From NCBI GenBank assembly GCA_933228895.1, contig OW121857.1, positions 5,332,001-5,396,000 on the forward strand: a stretch of DNA of 64,000 bases, written 5' to 3'. Below the pieces are notes generated by a model, which did no database searches, was not told the origin of the DNA, and saw only the letters and a list, made by a program, of their open reading frames with translations. The translations under genes were made by a program, and so were the position numbers. Shown piece by piece: positions 22,300-33,135 of the stretch (position 1 is the first letter of the stretch; every line of letters begins with the position of its first letter). Origin of the DNA: Platycnemis pennipes (Eukaryota; Arthropoda; Insecta; Odonata; Platycnemididae).

Positions 22300-22832
22300 G
22301 GCGCGTTTACACGTAGCAGTTGACTGCTATGATAGTCAACTGCTAACAACTATTAAGCCCCACTCGCATGGGTAAATAGCAACTGCAATGCGAGTTCAGG
22401 TCGATACTAGACACATGTCGAACACTATCGATTCCAATTCGAGCTATTAGCAAAGTTGAAGTCCGTCTACTTTCCAGCGGAAATGTATCCAACACAATCG
22501 CAACAATCGCCAACGGATAGCAAAATAGACGTCTGATACCGGGAATTTGGATATAATAACAAGGATATCCCTCCCCAAAGGAGAGATTCTGCTCTTTAAA
22601 GAATGGGAACAAAAGATAATCGTCAATGGACTTTATTGCTTGATGAATTTCACGAAAATGTAAGCATCAATCACTATGGAAATAAAACGTTTTTATTTAT
22701 TATGACAACGTCTAAATAGCGGCTTTAAGCTGCGTAGGAGTTGGTGCAGACGCATCATAGCAGTGGCCATATAGATATATCGCGCATCTCGCGACTGTCA
22801 TAGCAGTCAACTGCTACGTGTAAACGCTGCGT
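22300..22832. mobile_element. 530-bp DNA transposon with 38-bp terminal inverted repeats
   Basis: The left end 22,301-22,338 (GCGCGTTTACACGTAGCAGT onward) and the right end 22,793-22,831 are inverted near-identical copies. The left end also folds on itself: AGCAGTTGACT and AGTCAACTGCT are 8 bp apart. The interior has a 90-codon minus frame (22,343-22,612) and a short plus frame from 22,602 with NRQWTLLLDEFHENV; neither is recognised securely. Superfamily undetermined. Confidence 0.75.
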
Positions 22833-23679
22833 TTACTATGTCCTTGAAATACCTTGAGATTTGAGATTTCCAAGCAGTCAATATTAGTTGGCGATGTCAC
22901 GAGTGTAGGAACACTATTGGCTTGTTGTCGCACGGCACGAAGCAAGGCAGGCCATTTCAACAGCCTCAGCTCTTACTGATGGGGTCTTACCTGCATATAT
23001 ATAAACTTCGGAAAGAGACTTTCCTAGAGTCATCCTTCTTGCCGTAACGTGCCTTGCTGGCTTATTCACGTGCGGCTTCTCTTTCTGGTCGATATAGGGA
23101 AGGGGCCTGTACGTACTTAGGCTCTGCCTTTGCGATTTATCTCTTCTTCGGATCCATCTCTGGTGCATTGTCAAGGCGCTGATGCATGTCGTGTGAGGCA
23201 AGAATAGGAAACGAAGACCCCCCTCCGCCCCCTCCGGCAATCGCTGGCAAGGTGGATGGAGAGCTCCCCTTACGACGTCTCTGTTAACTTCGACAGAAGG
23301 ACGGGAGGGGGGGGGGAGGGGCGTGCCCCGTCTTGTTTAGGCTCCCACCCCCCTCGGGAATTGCAACCCCTATTTTTTTTACTCAAGGGGTGACCACGGT
23401 GCAGAGTCCTGCTTCCGCCATCAATCGCCAGCCATCTGTCTTCTCTAATGAGGGACTTGTATGTTGCCGTTTTTTCGAATTTTGATCGATATATTCCACG
23501 AAGGATGATATCATCTTCGATGTGCTGATGGACTTTTAATGCCTTTGATGATTTCATAACGCTTGTGACGAATTGGTTCGATAACTTTGATTCGTCTCCT
23601 CGTATTCTACTAATATCAAAGGAATAATTATCACTTGGTCATCGATTGATTGGAACATTTTGGCAAACGAACCATCTTA
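22833..23679. other. Unannotated sequence with a G-run
   Basis: Contains a homopolymeric G tract near 23,305-23,318 and two minus frames of 95-108 codons with no recognisable domain. Confidence 0.4.
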
Positions 23680-23730
23680 CTTAACCGCATACTTGGGATT
23701 AACGATTAAAATTAATCGTTAAAAATCTGG

Positions 23731-24457
23731 TCATCATCATCATTGGTCAACAATCCCAGGATTGGTTTGACGCAGCTTTCCACTCGATTCTTCTATCGGC
23801 CAACCTTTTCATTGTGACGTAATTCTTCTCTTTTACATTCTTCACGACCTGTTCCATGTATCTCATACGAGGCATACCTTTTCCAATCTTCCCGTTCACT
23901 TTTCCCTCGACGATTGTCTTCATCAGGCCATCGTGTCTCAAGAGGTGGCCGATTAAGTTTTCCCTTCTTCTTTTTAGAGTTGTCCGCAGACTTCTCTTTT
24001 CTCCTACTCTTCTTAGGACTTCCTCGTTACTTACTCGGTCGATCCATTTAATCTTCAGCATTATTCTGTAGCACCACATTTCAAATGCTTCCACTTTTTT
24101 CTTCTCCGCTGCTCTCATCGTCCATGATTCACTGCCGTAAAGAAACATGCTCCAGATGTAAGTTCTGATGAACTGTTTCCTTAATTCTACGCTTGAATTT
24201 CCAGCTGTAAGTAGATTCTTCTTTTGATAGAATGCCCTCTTTGCCCGGGCTATTCTACTTAACTATTTCTTTCTTGCTTCGTCCATCGTTGGTTACTCTG
24301 CTTCCCATGTAACAGAACTCTTTCACCTCTTCCAGTTTCTGTTTTCCTAGTTGACATTGGTTTTGGCCTCTTCTTTCTTGCTGCACACCAATATCTTAGT
24401 CTTCGTCTTATTTATCTTCAGCTCATATCTGCGCATTGTCCTTTCCATGGTTACTAG
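23731..24457 (-). mobile_element. RTE-like LINE inserted in the hAT-like element
   Basis: The 3' part of the RTE-like family on the minus strand, with its ATGATGATGA tail at 23,731 and 5' truncation at 24,457. The 10-mer AAAAATCTGG is present on both sides (23,721-23,730 and 24,458-24,467), a clear target-site duplication lying inside the hAT-like element. So this LINE inserted after the DNA element did. Confidence 0.85.
23747..24148 (-). pseudogene. RTE-like LINE polyprotein C-terminus
   Basis: 133 codons open: LYGSESWTMRAAEKKKVEAF, EMWCYRIMLKIKWIDRVSNE, EVLRRVGEKRS, KRRRENLIGHLLRHDGLMKT and GKGMPRMRYMEQVV, ending EWKAASNQSWDC. This is the conserved tail after the reverse transcriptase in endonuclease/RT LINEs. 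Upstream DNA (24,149-24,457) continues the same element but is frameshifted. The endonuclease and catalytic RT motifs are missing. The first Met is simply the first one in the surviving frame. Confidence 0.8.
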
Positions 24458-25254
24458 AAAAATCTGGTTAACTATTTAATTGAACCGTTACTGTTTAGAG
24501 GAGTTAACTTTTAACTCTTAATCGTTTAAGTTATGCTTTAAGTGATACAAAACTAACTTCAGTTAATTTTTTCGTTAATTTTTAGCGCATGCCGAGCTGT
24601 CCGAATTTGGGCACAAAATTTGCCCAACTCATAAATGGGAAAATAAAACGGTATCTAATAATTAAAGGGTAGTTGCAATGAATAGGCTCAGACGAATGCA
24701 TCAAAACATAAGCGAGGTTAAGGGAAGTGACCGCCAAAGTTTAGGTACGCACCCTCAGACGAGAAAACGCGAGAGGTCACTCGAAGACAATGTCCTTGGA
24801 GGGCTCGTATGCCTTGCTCGGTGAGATCATGTCGTCAATACTACAATAGTTGAAGCCGAGAAAGGAGGGTCGCCTAAAAACCTATTAAGTATAACCTCCT
24901 TCCAGCAGACACTAGGAAACCTGACCAACAACACTCTGCACCCTAAATATTATTACAACGAAAATCACCAATCCAAATATTTTTAAACAAATGGATACGG
25001 ATGGAAGAAACGGATGTTCGCCTCGCTCGTCAAAACAAAAAACCATCAAGGCCTCTATTAACACAGCATCCAATTTGCCATAGTAACTGAAAAAATAACT
25101 TTTAACGTAAAAGTTAATTTTTTTAACTTTAACTTTACACAGTTACTTTTTCAGAAAAGTAACTTTTAACTTAAACTAGTTACTTTTTACAGAGATTAAC
25201 TTTAACTTTAATCAGTTAATTTTTTTTGTTAACTTTCCCAACTATGCTTAGCCG

Positions 25255-27366
25255 TATAAAAAAAGAATCCATGTTCCTTTTAATAGCGTGTTGTAATTTA
25301 ATGTTTACATTGTGAATACAAATAGGGTGTGGATTTTCATCGGATAATTTGGAAACAAGGCCGGTGCATTTTGGACGTTCACCTCATCGGAGCGTATTTC
25401 TGACCCTTTATTTTTCCTTTCGCCGCATTGTAGCTCGGCTGGCATTGGAGTTAAGTCAGAACACTGATTTAAACTGGGTTGTTTTGAGAGTAATCTTTGT
25501 TATGTTTGGGTGAGACCAAACTCTTTCTTCGTCATAAACGCTGGTTTACTGACCGTGGCCGCTTACGTCAATGACATTATAATAAAATTGTAATGGTCCA
25601 ACTATAAAGAATTGAAGTTTTTCCACTAAAATAAAATATAAGGAAATTAGTATATTTTAATGGATGAAATATTAAAACGTGCACCATAACGGAAAATGAG
25701 CAAATGAATCTAAACAGACTAAAACTTGTAATTGTCTTCCGTTATCAAGTACGGGTCTTCACGGAAATTTTGTTAAAATTCTATTAAGGAAATTAGCTCA
25801 CCACATTGCTCTATGTCCAACGATTTCTCAGATTATAAGGGTATGATGGCGAACGAATACTTTAACTAATCTCTTCTTTGATGAATTACTGCTCTCATTC
25901 AAGTTAATACCATAAAAGTGTCATCGACAATTACTAAAATTTCCAAAGATTTTTCTAATTAGATATGAGAAAAACATTGAGCTACATTGGCAATTGGCCA
26001 TCTCACTTGGCCAAATTTATCTTTTCTGAATTAATGGCAGCACTATTTTCGGCATATATCCATTACTGAGTTAAATTATTATTGTTCAAGAAGGGGAAAT
26101 AAGCCTCCATCCATTATCTCAACTTGTAAAGCATTTTGAATTGATGGATGCTTCCGGTTTCTCTTATTATCCCAGGATCCTCGAATTGTACGAGTGTTGC
26201 CGTAGACCGATATACCGTGTACCTTATCACTTCCCTACGCTCCCGAAAATCACATTCCGAAGTTGGCGGCAGTGGATTCAGACCGCTGCCCTTAGAACAG
26301 CTGTCAATCACATCATGATATGTCTCGCTAAAACTCGCTTAAGTAATTCAGTTGAAGCACACATTAGTAATTGCCTGTAGAGATGAATTATGGAGATGCC
26401 AAATGAAATGTAGTTGATGATATCTAAAGCCGAAATAAATCTTCCTTTACATCACTAAATGACAACCAAGTAGGTACTCTAAGAAGAGATGACTTTTGTA
26501 GGAAAGCATAATTTTCAGCTTGCGCCAATTATCTTCTTTTCCTAGAGCAGTAGAAACACCGTATTTATTTCGTAGTCTACCCTGTAAAACGTTTATCTGA
26601 TTTTCAGTGCGATCTGAATTTAAACGCTGTCTGATTTTACGGTAGTGGTATAAATTTAAGACTCAACATGCGTGAAAATCAGACACACCTCCGTCTTATT
26701 TGTAGAACTTAACAACAGTATTTTGAAAATAAGATGGTCGTGATGTGAAATTCAGATGAAAGCCTTGGTTGGCTCCGCAATCGGAGCTAACCTGCCAATA
26801 GCATGGACTGATCGACGGAGCGTAACCTGGGAGATGGAATTCAACAAGGATTACGAAGTGTGAATAAGTAAAATTCGAAGTCTAGTCCAATTTCATTGTA
26901 AGTAGGTGAAATATGTTTCGTGCGATGAATTAATGGTGTGAGAATGTGCCGTTGATGCTTCGTCTGTTTGCAGAAGGGAGCCAGTTGTGTCTGAGTGACG
27001 TATCCTGAGACTAATCTTCCTTATTTTGTCTACGTGGCAGGGTTGTAAGAACTAAAAAAATAGTCGCCCTCGTCAAGTGACAGTTCCTGCCTTGGTTTGT
27101 AGATACTGGCACATATATTTGGTATGGAAGACTATGTGTGGATTGTGTGGATTATATTGTTTCCAATAAAAGTACAAATTTTCATATTGTCTTTGAAGTT
27201 ATTTTTAATGTGTTCCCACTTCAGTCCTGAAATATTTTTCAATGGAAATTCTACGACTTACGTTTGCTCTATCGAAGAATTTAGTCAGTAAAACCATATC
27301 ATCCAGTAGAAATATGAAACGTTAGGGTTTTGTTTGGTGTTCGTGTGAAGTGTTTAAATATGTATT
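25255..27366. other. Unannotated sequence
   Basis: About 2 kb without a recognisable gene. Around 26,600-26,760 short words such as CTGATTTTCAG and TGAAATTCAG recur; they also appear in the inverted-repeat cluster that follows. Confidence 0.4.
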
Positions 27367-27663
27367 TATAATTAGACATTCCATAAAAGTAGGCTTTAAT
27401 TTAAATAGCAACCCGGTTACATGGGACTTATTTTAAGATAGGGATATGCTGAATTTAAGACAGCCCTAGTCTTCAATTCAGCATGGGCCTATGTTAGTCC
27501 CACCTGGCCTGATTTTCAGTCCCAAACCTGACTTAAAATAAGACATCCCGTCAAAGTAGGCTTGAACTTCAGTAGCAAACCGCATAATTACCTGACTAGG
27601 GCTGTCTTAAATTCAGCATGGGCCTATCTTAAAATAAGTCCCACCTGGTGTGATTTTCAGTCC
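27367..27663. repeat. Compound inverted and direct repeat cluster
   Basis: 50-bp arms at 27,422-27,471 and 27,594-27,643 are inverted copies with three mismatches. Each arm is preceded by a direct repeat of about 54 bp (27,367-27,420 and 27,540-27,593; AAAGTAGGCTT in both). A further direct repeat, CAGCATGGGCCTAT with GATTTTCAGTCC, is at 27,480-27,526 and 27,616-27,663. It could be a foldback element or an inverted duplication. Confidence 0.75.
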
Positions 27664-28744
27664 TGCACCTACCTTATTTTTAGACAAGATAATAGAACTG
27701 AATTTCAATGTACGCTCTCTTAAAAATGTTGCTTCTGAAATTCAGATCGCTTTTGTGCCTTAAAATCAGATAAACTTTTTGCAGTCTCTGTTCTCCTCTA
27801 ACCACCTTCCGCTCTGTCCTCTTTTTTTTCCGACTGTCCTCCGTGTCTTCAGTCCACATTATCTCGATTAATCTAGGGACGTCGACATTCGCCTCATTGC
27901 TCGTCAGATTCGTAAAAAACGTCCACGTGAGTTGCTGGTAAACTTGGGATGCCGAGAGGTTGTACGCACGCATGCGCTGAAACGTCGAGGGACAAATTTC
28001 GAAAAGGACAAGGCAGCCTCGATCGGGTGCACTTTTTTTCCGTGCGTCCCTCTATACGTGACCGAGAGAGGCACGGGGATTTATCGCTGTGGAGACGGGA
28101 GATTCGCATTCCCTCGTTCAATTGTCCAGATGTGGCGGCGGCGCGGGGAACCTCAGGCGGCCCGGGATTGAGCGTGGAGGAGGAGGAAGTCTCTCGCGAG
28201 AACAAAAAGGAAGCGACTGTCTTCCTTCGAGGAGGAGGGAGCAAAAAGGATTGGGGTAAGATGGATCGCCGGACGTAATCGCGGGCACGTTTTTTCGCTC
28301 GTAAAGTAGGAAAAGGGATAACTGTATGCCTCGCGCTCGCAGGGAAGTAAGAAAGGAAATGTCTTGAGGGTGGAGAGTTGGACGCGTGTCACTCAGGTTG
28401 GCCAGGTATGGCGACGAGGAAGCGAAACAATGGCAGGGTTGCATTCGAAATGCTCGACTCCGCAGAAGCGGAAATCGCCGTCTGGCAAGGAAGTGTTCCC
28501 CCGCTGCGTTAAAAGGGGGAAGGGTCCTCACGCTGTAAATGCATCTTCGCTAACGGCGGCTGTTTATCACTCTGAAATGCGCCTTGCGGACGTGATATCT
28601 GTCCCACTTTCCGGCCCGCCCCGATTTATAGGCGCGTGCAGCCGCACGTAGGCTCGTTTCGTCCGCATTCCGTGTGCGGTTGACGCGTATGCAATGCACG
28701 TGCGAGATATAGCGTGGCTTGACCCGGCCGGCACACTCTCTTAA
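27664..28744. other. GC-rich region, possible CpG island
   Basis: From about 27,900 to 28,700 GC and CpG are the highest in this part of the window. Overlapping open frames of 95-137 codons on both strands follow from the low stop-codon density. None shows a domain. TATA-like and splice signals were not convincing. This is a reasonable candidate for a host promoter or 5' exon. Confidence 0.35.
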
Positions 28745-29992
28745 GACTGTTTTACACGGTCATTGATACTGCGCAGGCTGTTGCGAGAACACTTGCGCAA
28801 GAAATATTGCGCCGTGTATAGCGAGGACAGGCAGCGCCACTGCGCGAGCGCTTGCAAGCAAATTAGAACGTGTTCTAATCTGATACATGCGTTCGCGCAA
28901 GTTTGAAGTTTATTTCTATCACTAGATGGTGCATCTACATCTACATCTACATAATACCCTGCAAGCCACCACGAGGGTGTGTGGCAGGGGGTGATTTCTC
29001 ACCAAACATGCACTAAATATCATGCATTAAAAAGGAATAGTATTAATATAGTAGTCAGAACAACACTATTTAAAAAAAGATACAAATTGCTAAGCAAACA
29101 TGCAAAAACATTCTGTTAGTAGGGTTAGCTTTAAGTACTCATACCAACATGCAGCTGCCAATGCTATTCATTGCTACTCTCCGATAGGACATATTTACCG
29201 TTATTCGTATCTCTAATTGTTCGAGGGAAAAAGGACATTTTGAATCTATCAGTTCGGCAATCAATTTCTCTAATTTTATGAATATGGTCCAGTCTGCCAT
29301 AATAAGTTGGGGTTCGTAAAATATTTTTAACTTCATCACTGAAAATATTGCCTTGGAATTGGTTTAAGAGATTAAGTCTAAATTTCAACCTGCGATCTGA
29401 CAATGATTCCCATTTCAATTCATTTAATAGACTGGTTACGCTAGATACGTGCATATGTAGTGGCAACGAATTGCCTGGGGAATGCTAGCAATTAAATAGG
29501 TTGTTGCCGATTGAGTTGGGTGTTTTCGTTTGCAGTCAACTCCTTATGTAAAGAATAAAGTGCAATAATGATTATCTGGGCGATTAATCACGTGGAAGCT
29601 AAAATTTCGTGCGTAAAGGAAGAACCTGTTACCTTGGCCCACATCCGTTCGTTTGTGGTGCAAATTTTGGGCTAAGTATACGGGACTAGGGTCTCCACCA
29701 TTATGTTTAGACTATGGCTTGAAACATATTTTAAAGTGGTGGTAATTCTTCGGATCTTTCACGTCCAATTAATTGCTACTTAACAGATCTTGACGTTCTT
29801 CGATATCATGACGGTATTACCGCCACTGAATGGTATAAATTGTCACTGACATAATGCACCGACAATTGCACCGTGGAAAGCTGTCAAGTAAGCGTCCTCG
29901 CAAGTTTCCACGTCACGGACTATCGCAGACGACTTCTCAAACGAAATGAACATCAACTTGCGCAGTATCAATGACCGTGGTGTAAAACGGCC
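28745..29992 (+). mobile_element. MITE-1 copy A, full length, carrying a LINE-A
   Basis: Inverted termini GTTTTACACGGTCATTGATA (from about 28,749) and TATCAATGACCGTGGTGTAA (to about 29,986), with GCGCAA adjacent. TTAA precedes the left end and TTAG lies just beyond the right end; copy C has TTAA after its right end. A TTAA target is possible. Without the LINE-A at 28,934-29,440 the element is about 740 bp. It has no transposase, so it is a non-autonomous DNA transposon. Confidence 0.75.
28934..29440 (-). mobile_element. LINE-A inserted in MITE-1 copy A
   Basis: Minus-strand 3' part of LINE-A, from its hexamer tail (TCTACATCTACATCTACATA) through the hairpins into the coding end. CTAGATGGTGCA (28,922-28,933) on the left and CTAGATACGTGCA (29,441-29,453) on the right are the probable diverged target duplication. 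MITE-1 copy B shows the same site without a LINE. Confidence 0.85.
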
Positions 29993-30670
29993 ATTAGGGT
30001 CGCTCACACATTTTGTTGGCTGGCGCAAGAGAACAGAGCAACGGCATCTTCAACGAGGCAGTGATTCTCTAATAATTCCCTCGTAAGGTGGTGTTATCGT
30101 AAAAGAAACGGACACACTTATCCTAGCTGGGGTTGCCCAAATAAATGGTGAGTTGTTAAAAAATATTGTTTGTGGAACACGCTTGTATTTTTCTCTCTCA
30201 AATAATTTTTTGCATAAAAGTTAACCGCGCTCACACAAACCAAACAAACTTCAAACCTACGGCCTCTCTTCGTGTGCTTGTCAATGACACGCTTCGCATT
30301 TCAGCACGAGGCGGGCGAAACACCCGTTGTGTCAGTTTTTGACGTTGGGCATCCTTTCCCCATCCTTACTCCTTTCCTCTGTGTGAGTGTTACGGGACAC
30401 TGGCGAAGGAGTTTCCTCGTAACCGCTGATTGCGTGTGTGTGAATGTGACTCACGAGGGTGACTGTACTCTGCGAATGCACAAACCCGACTACGTAATTG
30501 AGGAAAAAGTCCCTGAACCCTGCTTGTATGCGTAATTGTGAATTAGAATTACGAGGGTGACTGTGTATCGTATGCAAACCCACGTGAATGATTGCTTGAA
30601 AGTTATTATCAATTTTATTTATTTACTTTAGTTATTTACTGTCCCCCACTTTTATTATTTTTTTCTTGCG
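29993..30670. other. Unannotated sequence with diffuse GTGTG-rich repeats
   Basis: About 70-bp diverged units (words such as ACTGGCGAAGGAG, ACTCACGAGGGTGA and CCCTGCTTGTATG) occur here and again after the LINE-A at 31,704-31,800. The LINE therefore seems to have landed in a loose tandem array. An 87-codon frame at 30,272-30,535 has no recognisable domain. Confidence 0.4.
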
Positions 30671-31703
30671 TGTATGATAGGTCCACTCCTATTCCTTTTG
30701 TACATAAATGATATCCATAAGGTGGTAAAAAGTAAGCTTCGTCTATTTGCCGATGACGCAGTAGTATACAGGGAAATTTTATGCCCAAACGATAAGGAAT
30801 ATTTAAATATTGACCTACAAGCAATTGAAACTTGGTGTGATACATGGCAGTTAGAATTAAACTTTAAAAAATGTCTTGTAATGAATTTTTGGAAAAAGAA
30901 TAGCTCTCCTCCTAGCACTTACAAAATAAGTAATGATGAATTAACAAACGTGGAATCCATTAAATATCTTGGAATAAGATTGACAAATGATCTTTACTGA
31001 GGTAAACACATTCGTGAAATAATGGGGCAAGCGAATCGTAAACTGGGATTCCTCAAAAGAGTACTGGGTAAATGTGACGATCATGTACGAGAAATCAGCT
31101 ACTTTTCCCTTGTAAGACCTCATTTGGAATATGCTGCCAGTGTATGGGATCCCTACGAAATCGGTCTAAGTAATGAACTTGAACGTGTGCAGCGAAGATC
31201 GGCAAGATTTGTAAAGGGACGGTATGATAACCTTACTAGCGTAACCAGTCTATTGAATGAATTAAAATGGGAATCATTGTCAGATCGCAGGTTGAAATTT
31301 AGACTTAATCTTTTAAGCAAATTCCAAGACCATATTTTCAGTGATGATGTTAAAAATATTTTGCGGACCCCAACTTACTATGGTAGACTGGACCATAATC
31401 ACAAAATTAGAGAAATTGATTGCCGACAGATTCAAAATGTCCTTTTTTCCTCGTACTATTAGGGATATGAATAACGGTAAATGTATCCAGTACGAGTGTA
31501 GCAATAGATAACATTGGTAGCTGCATGTTGGTATAAGGACTTAAAACTAACCCAACATACAGCATGTTTTTGCATGTATGCTTTACTATTTTAATTTTTA
31601 ATTACAAATTTTTATGCATGATATGTAGTGCATGTTTGGTGAGAGTTCACCCCCTGCCACACACCTTTATGGTGGCTTGCAGGGTATTATGTAGATGTAG
31701 ATG
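30671..31703 (+). mobile_element. LINE-A, 5'-truncated inside the reverse transcriptase
   Basis: Starts just after RT motif B (within IGPLLFLLYIND) and runs to the tail GTAGATGTAGATG. Carries the 3' hairpins GGTGAGAGTTCACC and CCCTGC/GCAGGG. One of the better preserved copies. Confidence 0.9.
30674..31462 (+). pseudogene. LINE-A reverse transcriptase fragment with one internal stop
   Basis: The frame is continuous apart from a TGA at 30,998-31,000, where related copies encode the Trp of LSWGKH. It covers the catalytic LRLFADDAVVYREI box, then QAIETWCDTWQLELNFKKC, YLGIRLTND, the RKLGFLKRVLGKCDDH block and HLEYAASVWDPYEIG. A small deletion near 31,425 shifts the last residues out of frame. Motifs A and B of the palm are missing. 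Inactive. Confidence 0.85.
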
Positions 31704-32484
31704 ACGGGTCACTGGCGTTGGAGAAATCCCCGTAAACCCTGCTTGTGTGTGTGATTGAACTCACGAAGTGTGAGTCACAATCACTCACCGAGTGAGTGAT
31801 TGTGTGAGTCAATGTTCGTTTTTTTTTACCTCGATTCCCTTAATTTTGAGTGTTACGATTTTATGGCAACAATATGATTGAGTGTACGAGTGTGTCACTT
31901 ACTTCCATTTAAATTTATTTGTATGCTTGATTTTGTACGAGTGTACTTACTTTGTATGTACTCCTTCCTTCCCCCCCTCTTCCCATTTGTATTCATCTGC
32001 CCCTTAAGATTACGGCTTTGGGGATATTTTTCTTCATCTGTTAGCTTCAAATAGTATTTTCTTCACCTGTATTTAAATGTCAATTCCTAATTTTCTCTAC
32101 TTTGGTGATGATTCATTTAGAAACGAATTCTCAAGTTAAATGGAACAAATATCCCTAATATGTATACGTGAAATGTCTAAATATACTTGATCCAAGAGAA
32201 AGCGTATATTGTTGAATGCTACAACGGATTCACTAACGCATGGACATTAAGCGTCTCGGTTTTTAGTGACGAAGGGAGAAGGGTCGGTGTCCACCCCCCG
32301 CCCTTCCCCACTAGCCCCCCCCCCCCCCCTTCATCCCCCCACCTCCTTCAACCCGTCCACTCTTCCCTCGATCACGTCCATCAAAACTCCTTCACCCTTG
32401 ATTACCTTTCTTCATCCACTCCTTCTCCTGATTTCCTCGAATAACTTCCTTTCCTCTCCTGCAAACTCTAGCGCTTCCTCATCC
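31704..32484. other. Unannotated sequence; hairpin and C-tract
   Basis: A 13-bp hairpin (CACAATCACTCAC at 31,776-31,788 with its complement at 31,792-31,804) lies just after the LINE-A. A C-rich tract is at about 32,309-32,340. No gene is recognisable. Confidence 0.45.
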
Positions 32485-32967
32485 GTCTATTAAATGAATG
32501 AAAATGGGAATCATTGTCAGATCGCAGGCTAAAATTTACACTTAATCTCCTAAATAAATCCAAGATAATATTTTCAGTGATGACGTTAAAAATATTTTGG
32601 GAACCCCAACTTACTATGGTAGACTGGACCATAATTACAAAATTAGAGAAATTGATTGCCGACAGATTCAAAATGTCCTTTTTTCCTCGTGCAATCAGGA
32701 ATATGAATAACGGTAAATCTGTCCAATACGAGTGAATTAATCCGTAGCATAGGTAGTTGCATGTTGGTATAAGGACTTGAAGGTAACCCAACTAACAGCA
32801 CGTTGTTGCATGCGTAGTTTGCTATTTTTATCTTTTTAAATACTGCAGTTTAGACTAATATAGTAATACTAATCCTTTTAAATGCATGATATGTAGTGCA
32901 TGATTGGTGAGAATTCACCCCCTGCCACACACCTTTATGGTTGCTTGCAGGATATTATGTAGATGTA
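32485..32967 (+). mobile_element. LINE-A, 5'-truncated
   Basis: The last part of the coding region (SDRRLKFTLNLLNKS onward, with frameshifts) plus the 3' UTR, including GGTGAGAATTCACC and the tail ATTATGTAGATGTA. Confidence 0.88.
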
Positions 32968-33135
32968 CCCCATTTCCTCCAACATATTCCCATCAAGAAA
33001 TTGCTCCTCCTACTTTTTTTACTCCCCCTACTTTTAAATTTAAACTGGCTCTTTTCATCCTCGAAAATCTAATTACTTTCTTTTTATTATGTTTTACCTC
33101 TGGTTTGTATCATGTGTACTGCATTTTTAACGCAT

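Larger units (their letters stand above)
23680..25254. mobile_element. hAT-like non-autonomous element with 8-bp duplication
   Basis: Left end CATACTTGGGATTAAC (23,688) and right end GTTAACTTTCCCAACTATG (to 25,246) are imperfect inverted termini. The subterminal DNA is dense in TTAACTTTTAAC-type repeats. The flanking 8-mers CTTAACCG (23,680-23,687) and CTTAGCCG (25,247-25,254) differ by one base. Removing the RTE-like insertion leaves about 820 bp. No transposase remains. Confidence 0.65.

Noticed and set aside
28118..28531. 137-codon minus-strand frame in GC-rich DNA
   Set aside because: Frames on the opposite strand are equally open; composition is Arg/Pro/Ser-rich as expected from GC-rich non-coding DNA, and no motif is visible.
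29843..30028. Peptide similarity between frames at 29,843-30,028 and 52,147-52,344 (minus)
   Set aside because: Both lie in the end of MITE-1, so the likeness follows from the repeated DNA; there is no sign of a conserved protein.
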